From Limnomonas spitsbergensis (taxonomy: Eukaryota > Chlorophyta > Chlorophyceae > Chlamydomonadales), in assembly GCA_037349105.1 (NCBI GenBank), contig JAYJMM010000009.1:248001-312000 (forward strand): 64,000 nt of DNA. The letters are read 5' to 3'. Within the stretch, counting starts at the first letter, position 1. The number at the start of each line of letters is the position of its first letter. Positions 1-9,700 of this stretch are shown here, piece after piece. Under the pieces are notes generated by a model that made no database searches, was not told the origin of the DNA, and was given only the letters and a program-made list of their open reading frames with translations. Made by a program: the position numbers and the translations under genes.

Positions 1-3000
1 GGCAACGACACTGGCAGGGAAGAGCCGCCCGCGGAGGACGACCCGCAGGCGGCTGAGATGATCGACATGTTCCAGCCGGGGGGAGTAGTGGAGCCGCCCG
101 AGGAGTACGTCAAAACCAAGGAGGGGTGGCTGCTGGGCCAGCACCCCGACTTCACTGCGGAACAGCAGGAGAGCCTGGAGCAGAGCCTCAGGGATCGCCA
201 AGGAGCGTTCGCTTACTCCATGGAGGATCTACCAGGCTACTGCGGCACGCAGGGTGAGTTTACGCTGGCTTTAGAAGACGAGGTCAGTTCGTGCTTTCAG
301 AAGTCCAGGGACATGCCGCCACCCAAAGCAGCCATTTTTAAAGAAAAGTGCCAGCCAATGATACAGGCAGGTATCATCGTCAAAGTACCCCAGGGGGGGC
401 CTATCAAGTTTGCGGCCAACTCAGTAGTAGCAGCCAAGAAGAGTGCTGAGACTGGGGAGTGGACTGACCACCGGATAGCGCACGATATGCGCAGGTTAAA
501 CCTGCGTACGGCTAAGCAGGAGTTTGCAATCCCCAGGATGGAGACTATTTTTCAGAACCTGGGAACTGCCAAGATATTCAGCAAGGTTGATCTCCGGTCG
601 GGGTTCATGCAGATCCCTATAAAGGTCGAGGACCAGCCTAAGACTGCTTTCTGGATGGGACCTGAGCTTTGGATGTACACAAAGCTCAACTTCGGTCTGC
701 GCAATGGACCTCCCTTCTTTCAGCGTATGATGGAAGAGGAGATTGCCAGGGCAGGCCTGAGTGCGTTCTGCGTGGCATTCATTGACGATCTGCTAGTGTA
801 CAGTGACACACCGGCAGAACACATCAGGCATGTGGAGCTGATGTTAGACATGCTCCACAGTGTAGGATTAAGGGCGCACCCCGACAAGTCCCTGTTTGGG
901 TGTGCAACAGTAGAGTACCTGGGTCACAATGTGTCGGCCCAGGGGCTCACGCCGCACGCAGCCAAGATAGCAGCGGTTATGGCGCTGCCAGAGCCCACAT
1001 CGGTGAAAAACATTCAGGAGGTCATGGGATTCTTGAATTTCTACCGGTGCTACGTCCCGGATTTCTCGAAAAAGGCGGCATGCATCAACGCATTGCTGGT
1101 CAAGGGGGTCCCGTTTGTGTGGGGACCAGAGCAGTCGCAGGCGTTCCAGTTGATCAAAACAGAGATGTGCGAGGGAGGAAGAGTCCTGCGCAGACCAGAT
1201 TACAGTGGGACAGGGCCAGACGGCAAGGGGCCGCCAAGGCCGTTCTTGTTGTACACAGATTTCTCTAAGCAAGGCATAGGCGCCGTGCTAGGGCAGTGTG
1301 ATGACAGCGGGCGGGAGTATATGGTGGCATGCACGTCCAGATCCCTGAACAAGAGCGAGAGGAACTATTCCTCGTTCCAGGGGGAGATGCTGGCCGCAGT
1401 GTATGCAGCACGCACATACCGCCACATGCTGTTTGGGTGCAAGGTGCATCTCATCACTGACCATGAGCCGCTCACTTACCTCATGGACAATCAGACGTTG
1501 GTGGGCCAGCACGCTAGGTGGGCTCTCATGCTTCAAGAGCTGGACATTACCATTGTCCACCGCTCAGGGGCATGCCACCAGAATGCGGACATCCCGTCCA
1601 GATCGCCACTCCCATCCTCAGCTGACCGCACGGGGGCCAGGCTTGATACAGCCGCTCCTGAGCCGTCAGTCCAGGAGGAGGCAGGTGGGAAGCAAGTAGC
1701 TTTACTCACGGGGTTGGGCAGAGTGAACCAGTGGCATGCAGACCAGATGGTGCGCATGGCACAGGAGGGCAGAAGAAGAGTACAGATACTGCGAGCTGCA
1801 GAGGCAGCTTGCGTGACAGCGCCGGTGGGGCAGGAGATATCCTCTGCCGCCACTGACGATGATGAGCAGGCGCAGCCTGTCAGTACAGCAGAACAGGCAT
1901 TCAGCAACAGGGAGCGGGCCAGGACAATGATCAGTGATGTTCTTGCTGACCTGCCTCGGGTGACGCCCCCTCATTTACATGCAGGCATGGACACAGCTTG
2001 CCTGTCGAGTGGGGCTGTGCGGGCCATGGAGACCGAGGGAGTCGTCCTTTTCGAGCCCTTTGGAGGTATGTGCTCAGGGCTGGAAATGGTGCTCAGGGCG
2101 GGTATCCCAGTGGTGCAGTACTTGTATGCTGATATCAGTGAGGAAGTCAGAGAGATCGCAGGGGGTCGCCTGGTGCAGTTGCACAGGAGATACCCTCAGT
2201 TGTTCCCGGTCAAAGCGTTTGAAAAGGCGTTCAGAGCGTTGCCCCAAGATGTGTATGCCATTACGGCGGAGCACCTCCAGGAGGCGGGCGCCCAGGATGG
2301 GCGCCAGTGGTTCATGGTAGCAAGCTGGGAGTGCCAGGACCTCTCGTCGGCAGGCAAGGGGCGTGGGCTCGAGGGAGAGAGAAGCAAGTCTTTCTTCCCG
2401 TTAGTCAAGCTGTTGGGTACACTACAGTTCCTGCAGGGGCCTAGGCCGCCAGCGTACCTGATTGAGAATGTGGCAATGCAGTTGAATCAGAAAAGTGTGA
2501 AGGCCAGTGTTGAGGCTTTTCAGGAGGTGTGCAGGATTCTGGGAACACCGGCGTTGTTTGACACAACGCAGGTGGGGTCTTACGCCCACCGCACCCGCAA
2601 CTATTGGGGGAATATCGCCCCTGCAGCAGATATTGAGTTTGTGATTCGTGCGTCGACCAGACCCCACGAGGGGATAGTAGACGACATTCTGGACAAGGGC
2701 AGCAGGGCCCAGGTAGTCTCATGTCCGGACAATGGGGGGTACCGCATCAACGTAACAGGCCAGCCCAGGAAGGTGCTGCCGTGTTTGATGGCCACGCCCT
2801 CATCATATTCTTTTCGGAACGGGCAAAATGGGATGGTGTACAGACCCATGGGGGACTTGCAAGAGCCCAATGCAAACGAGCGTGAACGAGCCATGGGGTA
2901 CGCTGTGGGGTCCACATTGCCGCGCCCAGACTTCCCAGAGGCAGCCAGGAGGGCAGCCTTGGGCAGGTGCATGGATTCGTGGGCACTAGGAGCATGGCTC

Positions 3001-4782
3001 AATGTGGCACTTGAGTGTGCTAAAATCATACCAGAGGAATTGAAGCGCAGAGCAAGGCTGCCAGGCCAGGACAGGGACCCAGTGCTGGGTGCAACTTTAA
3101 TGTCCAGCCACTATGCCCTTGCTACTGCAGGAAACGCATGCTCTGGCAGCGGAGAAGTGGCCGCGTCATACAGGCAGTGCATGGGAGAATCAGCTGCGGC
3201 AGACTGGGCCGACGCGGCACATGAACCAGGTGGGAACACGCCTGAGGAACAAGTGGATATTGAAATCAAGGTGACCAGGGACACAGAGGGTGAGAAGGAC
3301 CCGCCAGGATGCCCTGCAGGACCATCGGTCAGGGTTGATGTGTGGGCAGATGAACCTGTATTGAGGTTTCTCCGTGAGAAGACATATGTTCAGGGAACAG
3401 AGCTAGGAGAACAGACCAGAATACAGCGCAGAGCGGCGCCATTCCAGTGGGAATCAGAGAGGGGAGGAGTACTGATGAGACTCATGCCTGACGGTAGACG
3501 TTGTGTGGTGCCCAGGCCAGAGGACAGGCTTGCAGTGATCCAGACAGCCCATGCCGGTACGGGCCATTTTGGCAGCCACCGCACGGCCTTCATGGTCATG
3601 CAACAGCATTGGTGGCGGGGGCTCAGAGCAGCAGTCAAGAAGGCAGTGCAGGAATGTGGTGTGTGTGACAGGGCCAGGGCGTCCACATTCAATCATATAC
3701 AGCCCAACCTGCACCCGCTACCCATTGAGGGGTTGTTTTTCCGGTGGGGAGTGGACCTGTGTGGTCCATTCACAACCACTTCCAGAGGCAATCGGTTTGT
3801 GATGGTGTGTGTGGAGCATTACTCCAAATGGGTGGAGTTGATCCCCATTCCAAGCAAGGCGTCTGATGTGACGGCCTTGGCATTCTTTCAAAATGTTGTT
3901 GCACGATTCGGGGGATGCGCAGAAGTGGTGACAGATCAGGGAACAGAGTTCCAGGGTGAATTTCAGGACATGTTGTTGGACTGCTTCATTGACCACCGCA
4001 CTACTTCTGCCAACCACCCCCAGGCAGACGGGCTATCAGAGAGGGCTGTCCAGACACTCAAGGCAGGCCTGCGCAAGTGCTGCGAGGAGGGCAGCAGCGA
4101 CGAGTCCTGGGACAAGATGGTGCCCTGGGTAGCCCTAGGCTTCCGATGCTCGCCGCAGCAGGCCACGCGCATGGCGCCGTACGAGGTGCTGTTCGGGCAG
4201 AGACCCACCTTCCCCTCCAGAGTGGGGGCGGACCTCTGGAGCACAGCCAAGGTGGCAACAGCAGAGGAGGCAACAGACCTGCTCTTGGCCAGAGTGGCCA
4301 GGATCAAAGAAACACTGCCAGTCGCGGGTGAGCATCTCAAAATTGCGCAGCACCGCGACAAGCTGCGATATGCACGCATTCGTGGGGGAGGGTATGTCCC
4401 CCAGGTCAGGCGTTTTGCAGAGGGAGATTACGTGTATGTGAAGTATTCATCAGAGCGACGCAGCCTCGATCCCAAGGCCAGGCCTGAGATCCTAAGGGTA
4501 AAAACGCTGGGGGCGACGGGAACCTTGGTGTTGGAGGGGGCAGATGGCCTCACCGTAACAGAGAATGCTGTCAATTGTTCTCCGTGCCACTTGCCCAACC
4601 TCAGGGGAGTGGTGGATTTCAGTGGAACCAGACCCAATAACAGCCTGTCATGCGAGGTGTGCCAGCTGCCTGATCGCGGAGAGGTGATGCTTTTGTGTGA
4701 TGCCTTCAACACAGGTTGGCACATGGATTGCTTGGTGCCAGCACTCGAGAAGGTGCCTGAGGGCGAGTGGGTGTGCCCATAA
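1..4782 (+). CDS. Ty3/gypsy-type retrotransposon polyprotein, 5'-partial, with embedded C5 cytosine methyltransferase domain
   Basis: The frame is open from base 1, so the true start and any gag/protease lie off the window; numbering here starts at the first Met, base 58. Domains in order: reverse transcriptase (about 90-310; catalytic FIDD at 241-244), RNase H (acidic residues D401, E443, D468), a cytosine-C5 methyltransferase domain (about 655-975), integrase zinc-binding HHCC (H1165, H1170, C1200, C1203), integrase core (D1233, D1293, E1328), and a PHD-like zinc finger at the C-terminus (C1532, C1535, C1547, H1555, C1558, C1573). The methyltransferase shows motif I FGGMCSGLE (668-676), the catalytic-loop Cys C759 in a W-E-C-Q context (the usual Pro before Cys is Glu), ENV at 803-805, an R-T-R motif at 845-847 and ERERAMGY near 941-948. 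The stop at 4780-4782 cuts the PHD finger before its last Cys. The element could replicate by reverse transcription and methylate DNA; activity is inferred. The order RT-RNaseH-integrase is the Ty3/gypsy order. Confidence 0.88.
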   Translation, partial: GNDTGREEPPAEDDPQAAEMIDMFQPGGVVEPPEEYVKTKEGWLLGQHPDFTAEQQESLEQSLRDRQGAFAYSMEDLPGYCGTQGEFTLALEDEVSSCFQKSRDMPPPKAAIFKEKCQPMIQAGIIVKVPQGGPIKFAANSVVAAKKSAETGEWTDHRIAHDMRRLNLRTAKQEFAIPRMETIFQNLGTAKIFSKVDLRSGFMQIPIKVEDQPKTAFWMGPELWMYTKLNFGLRNGPPFFQRMMEEEIARAGLSAFCVAFIDDLLVYSDTPAEHIRHVELMLDMLHSVGLRAHPDKSLFGCATVEYLGHNVSAQGLTPHAAKIAAVMALPEPTSVKNIQEVMGFLNFYRCYVPDFSKKAACINALLVKGVPFVWGPEQSQAFQLIKTEMCEGGRVLRRPDYSGTGPDGKGPPRPFLLYTDFSKQGIGAVLGQCDDSGREYMVACTSRSLNKSERNYSSFQGEMLAAVYAARTYRHMLFGCKVHLITDHEPLTYLMDNQTLVGQHARWALMLQELDITIVHRSGACHQNADIPSRSPLPSSADRTGARLDTAAPEPSVQEEAGGKQVALLTGLGRVNQWHADQMVRMAQEGRRRVQILRAAEAACVTAPVGQEISSAATDDDEQAQPVSTAEQAFSNRERARTMISDVLADLPRVTPPHLHAGMDTACLSSGAVRAMETEGVVLFEPFGGMCSGLEMVLRAGIPVVQYLYADISEEVREIAGGRLVQLHRRYPQLFPVKAFEKAFRALPQDVYAITAEHLQEAGAQDGRQWFMVASWECQDLSSAGKGRGLEGERSKSFFPLVKLLGTLQFLQGPRPPAYLIENVAMQLNQKSVKASVEAFQEVCRILGTPALFDTTQVGSYAHRTRNYWGNIAPAADIEFVIRASTRPHEGIVDDILDKGSRAQVVSCPDNGGYRINVTGQPRKVLPCLMATPSSYSFRNGQNGMVYRPMGDLQEPNANERERAMGYAVGSTLPRPDFPEAARRAALGRCMDSWALGAWLNVALECAKIIPEELKRRARLPGQDRDPVLGATLMSSHYALATAGNACSGSGEVAASYRQCMGESAAADWADAAHEPGGNTPEEQVDIEIKVTRDTEGEKDPPGCPAGPSVRVDVWADEPVLRFLREKTYVQGTELGEQTRIQRRAAPFQWESERGGVLMRLMPDGRRCVVPRPEDRLAVIQTAHAGTGHFGSHRTAFMVMQQHWWRGLRAAVKKAVQECGVCDRARASTFNHIQPNLHPLPIEGLFFRWGVDLCGPFTTTSRGNRFVMVCVEHYSKWVELIPIPSKASDVTALAFFQNVVARFGGCAEVVTDQGTEFQGEFQDMLLDCFIDHRTTSANHPQADGLSERAVQTLKAGLRKCCEEGSSDESWDKMVPWVALGFRCSPQQATRMAPYEVLFGQRPTFPSRVGADLWSTAKVATAEEATDLLLARVARIKETLPVAGEHLKIAQHRDKLRYARIRGGGYVPQVRRFAEGDYVYVKYSSERRSLDPKARPEILRVKTLGATGTLVLEGADGLTVTENAVNCSPCHLPNLRGVVDFSGTRPNNSLSCEVCQLPDRGEVMLLCDAFNTGWHMDCLVPALEKVPEGEWVCP

Positions 4783-5175
4783 TGCACACCTGAGGACAAG
4801 GGGGCTGGGCCCGCTGCGAGAGCAGGGCCCGCTACAGAGGATCGCAGTTTTTCCAGGGGCGGCCGAGCCCAGCAGCCAGAGCGGCTGCCAGGACAGCCCA
4901 GGAGGCCAACGTCATGGACAGGCCTGAGGTGGAAGTCATGGCCACCAACCCAGCAACAAGGCAAATGGAGCGGGGCATCGCAAGACCAATGGCGAACGGG
5001 TTGTACGACATCTCGTACACCACTGGCCGGGGAGAGGCCAATGTCACCCCGAGAGCAGTTACAAGAAGGGCTAAGGTGGCCAAGGAAGCAGCAAGGGAAG
5101 AAGAGGAGTCAGCCCTTGAGGAGCTTACCGAGACCTAAGGCCGAGCCCAGAGCGGCAAGGCCGCTGAGCACGTGA
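4783..5175 (+). pseudogene. Displaced C-terminal tail of the retroelement polyprotein
   Basis: After the TAA at 4780-4782 the same frame stays open to the TGA at 5173-5175, and the first codon after the stop is Cys, the residue a PHD finger needs as its last ligand. From about 4806 to the stop at 5136-5138 a different frame reads more like protein (charged, with a segment rich in Arg, Ala and Glu near the end). The simplest reading is one nonsense change plus one frameshift in an ageing element copy. A programmed readthrough or frameshift is possible but there is no specific sign of one. Confidence 0.5.
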
Positions 5176-5806
5176 CGTCACCCACGCCGTAACTGGCAAG
5201 GAGCGGGCAGGCGCCTACAGAGCAGAAATGCAGACGCAGCGCGGCTTGTCCTAGTACCCGGCAGGCAGTGGGCCGGCAGCCAGCAGACCGAAGACGGAAG
5301 ATGCAGGAGTGGAGTTAAAGCTATCGCAGCAGCATAGTGAAAATTTGTTTCTCAAAACACCATAGCAGCAAGGCTACGGTAGTACATATGTTATGACGAT
5401 GATGAGCGAGGAGAATTAGTCAACTCGGGCAATGATACCACAGTAGGGAGCACATCACGCTGCTACGGCGCACATTTCCTGTGGCCAGTGAAGACCAGGC
5501 GGCTATGGCGCAGTGGGGCGAGAGCAGCGGTTATTCTTAGCTTGACCTGATAACTTTGAAATTTCTCTGTTTAATAGCCAGTAGTGGGCTGAACAGCTTC
5601 AATTTGTAGGATTCTGCGCATTGCGCTTCAGCTGAAACTCGGTGGATTTTTTTTAGTTCTGATTGAAGAAGGCCTGAACCAGGCAGATTTGCGGAAGATG
5701 ATTTGAGCTTCTACGTAGATATTTTTCCAGAAGTTCTTTCAGTACCACCCCTTTTCCGGCTCCCCGCGCACGCATGCCTGGAGGGCTTAACGCTGGGGAG
5801 CGGGGG
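5139..5806 (+). other. 3' non-coding part of the gypsy element
   Basis: No open frame of note. A G-rich run at 5795-5809 immediately precedes the direct-repeat unit that starts at 5807 and may be the polypurine tract that primes plus-strand synthesis. Confidence 0.35.
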
Positions 5807-6668
5807 GCGAGTAAAGTAGTAGGGGCGGTACCCACGAGACGGAGACTTCTAGGCAGAGACATCCAGTTAGGGACTTCCAGTTATCGTTATCTTGTTAACA
5901 CGCTCTTGTCTGAAGTACAAGGAGCATGAGTGTACGGTGATGTACCGTGTTTGTGAGTAGAGGACACCTCTCTAAGGTGCCCTAACCGGAGTTTACGGTA
6001 TTTACCATAGTATTGCAGTTACTGCTTTATGGTGCGACAGCTGTCACAGTATATTACAGTATACGTGACAGAACCGTTTAGACCGCAGTTGGCGGCCTCG
6101 GGACCTCCGCAGCTTCTCTGCGGAGTCTCCGGGTTTGAGCTGAGACCTAGAAACCCGCTTACGCAGGGAGATTTGACAGGTTCTACCGTACTCTGAATTG
6201 GGCCTGCCGGGTCCCTGTATCCCGGCAGTTGCCTAAACTAGTTACTTCGTCCCTTTCTAAAGGACAGACCTCTATTTGTAACAAGCACCGGCCGTCTTCG
6301 AGACCTGCAGCTTTCACTTAAGTCTGTACCTTAACCCGAGTCAAGACTAGCTCAGCTTCAGCTGAGATAGCTGGAGACAAGTACCCCAGTAAGAGAGCCG
6401 AGACCCTGCAAAAGAAGAAGTACGCAGTCTACGTCCCGTCACCCTCACCGCGAGACGCGCGGTAAGTGCCCTTAACATAGCCCAGCTGGATCGCGCCCAG
6501 ACGGCCAGAAGGCCTACGCTACCTAAGTCAATTGCTATACATACAAATAACCAGTTAGCTGCTTAACTCGTTGAGCACTCGCCGCCAGTGAAGAGTCACT
6601 GAGCCTGCCCGTAGGCGTCCATAACTGTCGTGAGGAAAGAAGTCCGCCACGGACCTGAAGCGCACATC
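5807..6668 (+). repeat. Probable LTR-like unit (862 bp), first copy
   Basis: Bases 5807-6040 recur exactly as 6669-6902, an offset of 862. A G-rich tract lies just upstream of 5807. I read this as one complete LTR-like unit (5807-6668) followed by the start of a second. The ends are not the usual TG...CA, so the LTR label is provisional. The unit holds an inverted repeat: CTGTCAC at 6041-6047 against GTGACAG at 6065-6071, with a GACAGCTGTC palindrome at 6036-6045. Confidence 0.45.
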
Positions 6669-6902
6669 GCGAGTAAAGTAGTAGGGGCGGTACCCACGAG
6701 ACGGAGACTTCTAGGCAGAGACATCCAGTTAGGGACTTCCAGTTATCGTTATCTTGTTAACACGCTCTTGTCTGAAGTACAAGGAGCATGAGTGTACGGT
6801 GATGTACCGTGTTTGTGAGTAGAGGACACCTCTCTAAGGTGCCCTAACCGGAGTTTACGGTATTTACCATAGTATTGCAGTTACTGCTTTATGGTGCGAC
6901 AG
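6669..6902 (+). repeat. Second, truncated copy of the 862-bp unit
   Basis: 234 bases identical by eye to 5807-6040. Identity stops at 6902 and chromovirus-like sequence begins directly after it. Confidence 0.8.
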
Positions 6903-8856
6903 GGAGTGTCTTCTGTGCGCAGTGAAACTTCATGTTCACTGCTGCCTCGTGACAGATGCTCTGCTGGCTTTTCAAGCTATCAAGGAAGCACTAGCTTCAC
7001 CACCAGTCCTTGCATATCCAGATCCAGACCAGCCATATGAACTTGTCTCTGATGCCTCCATCACTGGATGTGGTGCAGTGCTGACGCAACAGGGTCGACC
7101 AGTCGCGTACTTCTCTGCCAAATTCTCACCTGCCGAGCGCAATTACACTACTGGCGAACAAGAACTCCTGGGCATTATCAAGGCACTCCATGAGTGGCGA
7201 TGCTATCTAGAAGGCGGTCAAGGCTTAAACATTGTTACTGACCACAACCCCTTGACATTTTTCTCGAAACAGCCCACCCTGTCACGTAGGCAAGCAAGGT
7301 GGAGTGAGTTTCTCTCACGATTCGAGTTCACTGTAAAGTACCGACCAGGTGCTACCAACCCAGCTGATTCCCTGTCCAAGTTGCCACACCAAGGACCTGC
7401 CCATGCTGCAATGCTATTTGCAATCACAGTTAACGAGCCATGCCCAGATTTCATGCAAAGAATCAAGAACGAGTCTAGCATTGACCCAGAATTCAAGCAT
7501 TCCAGTAAAACTCGAGAATGGTCCTTTAACAATGGCTACTGGTCTCATGCAGGCCTAGTCATTATCCCAGTAGCACTTCGGCAAGAAGTCATTCGAGATC
7601 ACCATGATTCAACCCTTGCAGGACATTTCAATTGGAAGACAACACTGGACCACATCAAGCGCCAATTTTGGTGGCCCTCAATCCAGGCAGCTGTACAACA
7701 GTATGTCTCATCATGTGCCTCATGCCAGAGGAACAAGTCTGCAAACAAGAGACCCTTTGGTCTAAACCAGCCACTAGAAATCCCTGATTCCAGATGGCAC
7801 ACTGTCACCATGGACTTTGTGTTTGACTTGCCCCAGTCAGCCAGTGGTCATGATGGCATCATGGTCATTGTGGACAAGCTTACCAAGTTTGTTTGTCTAG
7901 CCCCAGTCAGGAAATCTAGCACATCTGAGGATGTTGCTCGAGTTTTCATCTCTCATGTATTCCAGCATCACGGTTTTCCTAGAAACATCATTTCTGACAG
8001 AGATGTACGATTCACTTCGTCATTCTGGAAGACCATGTGTCACCGCCTTGGTGTACAGCCCAGATTTTCAACTGCTTTCCACCCCCAAACAGATGGTCAA
8101 ACAGAGCGAATGAATCGAGTCGTCGAAGAAGTGCTGAGGCATTTCATTGATGGAAACCATGTCACTTGGGAAGAACTACTACCAGTTGTTGCTATGTCCA
8201 TTAACAATGCCAAGACCAGTACGACCAGGCACACCCCGTTCTACCTGAACTGTGGACGCAACCCGTATACCCCTTTGTCAATCGACATTCCAGACAAGCA
8301 AATTCCAGCTCTTGATTCAGTCTTCAGTGACCTGGATGACACTCTAGTTCAAGTTCAAAAGCTATTACGAGCTGCGCAGGATCGCCAGTCGTCGTACGCT
8401 GACACGCGCTTCCGAGCACCTCACACTTTTCAAGCAGGTGACCAAGTTCTCCTGTCAACAAGAAACTTCAAGTTCCAGACCGGAGTTAAGAAACTTCATC
8501 CCAAGTATATCGGCCCAGTGATAATCCTGAGTTTAACTTCTGGTGGCAATGCTGCTAGGTTGCAACTACCCGAGAATTACACTCGAGTTCACCCAGTCTT
8601 TCACGTGTCACTCTTACGACAGTTCAAGCCCAGTACCAGTTCAAACCCAGTACCTGTCGAGCCTCAAGTCGTGGATGGTTTACCATTATACCAAGTCGAG
8701 TCGCTCTTGTCACATCGCATTCGACGAGTCGGCAAAAAGCGAGTCAAGCAGGTCCTAATCAAATGGCTTGGTTACGATGACACTCACAATTCATGGGAGC
8801 CACTCAAAAACCTGACTCCTGAATTACTCGTTGACGCTGAAAACCTTTTTGAGTAA
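6903..8856 (+). pseudogene. 5'-truncated Ty3/gypsy chromovirus: RNase H, integrase, chromodomain
   Basis: The frame 6922-8856 begins without an ATG (a GTG is the first possible start) inside what should be the RT/RNase H connection, so gag, protease and reverse transcriptase are missing. The 644 codons carry RNase H (D44, E81, D107), the integrase zinc module (H228, H235, C265, C268), the integrase core with D298, D359 and E395 (exact D-x35-E spacing) and, at about 590-640, a chromodomain with the Y-x-VE-x-LL...W-x-GY...W-EP pattern typical of chromoviruses. The frame is intact to the TAA, so only the 5' end was lost. Codon choice and third-base composition are less GC-rich than in the upstream element, so it is a different family. 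Confidence 0.85.
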
Positions 8857-9221
8857 CCAGCACCAGTCCAGTAATCAAGGTCCATACCCCTAGTCCCAGA
8901 TCGAGACCTAACTCTAAACCAGACCAGTCAGATTTTTTTTTCTGAACCTTGTCTTGAATTCCTTTGAGAACCGATACTGCCCAGCCTGGCAAGCAACTCA
9001 GATTTCACTTCTCGTTAGAATTCAATCTAGATCCAGACTTGAGTTAACTTTTCCAGCGGACAATCATGTACTCTAGCAGAATTCTTCTGAACCAGTCCCA
9101 AGATAACTTGCTCCAGATTTCATGTTTGAGATTTAATTAATTAAATACTGCAACATTCCAGGTTCCAGTTCACTGACATTTACCTTCCACCGCGCTCGGC
9201 ACGCAGCCTAGGGGGGAGGTA
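8857..9221 (+). other. Chromovirus 3' untranslated region and polypurine tract
   Basis: Non-coding stretch between the chromodomain stop and the LTR. It ends in a purine run (9210-9219, GGGGGGAGG type) directly before a TG dinucleotide, the expected arrangement for plus-strand priming. Confidence 0.6.
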
Positions 9222-9700
9222 TGTAATGGTCATCCAACCAGTACCCCAGAATTACCAGCGCTGACACGACCTGGCTTACGTTATCGGTGCTTCCGCACCG
9301 CTACGGAAGCTGCAGGGACGTCTGGCAAGCCCAGACCAGAACCCTCACGGGTTAAACCCTGCACCTCCCATATAAGCGAGCTCTGCTAGGCATCGGGAAG
9401 TCTCAGACGAGATCAATCCATCAGGCTCAATACCTGACTGTCCCACTATCAAATCTCTAGTCTCCAGCAAGTCTCCCCTCGTGAGCACCTAGTCCCCCCT
9501 CAGTCAGCCTCTCCGTCTACTCATCTACCCTCAACACCGTCCCGGACCTCCCTCCACGTTCTAGTACCAGTGAGTCCCTGTCTAGATATAAGAGTCCTGC
9601 CCCCTAGGGCACCTAGGACCTCTTCAGCCATCGCTGTGGGCACGAACTCCTCGCCTACGCCGATCCAGCTAGACTTCTGAGGGGGTATCGATATTGGTAT
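9222..9700 (+). repeat. Chromovirus 3' LTR (start firm, end uncertain)
   Basis: Starts with TGTAATGG right after the polypurine tract. A TATA-like box (CATATAAG) lies at 9369-9376. No 5' LTR exists in the window for comparison, so the right end is a guess; it could extend to about 10326, where a sequence ending TTACA occurs. Confidence 0.55.
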
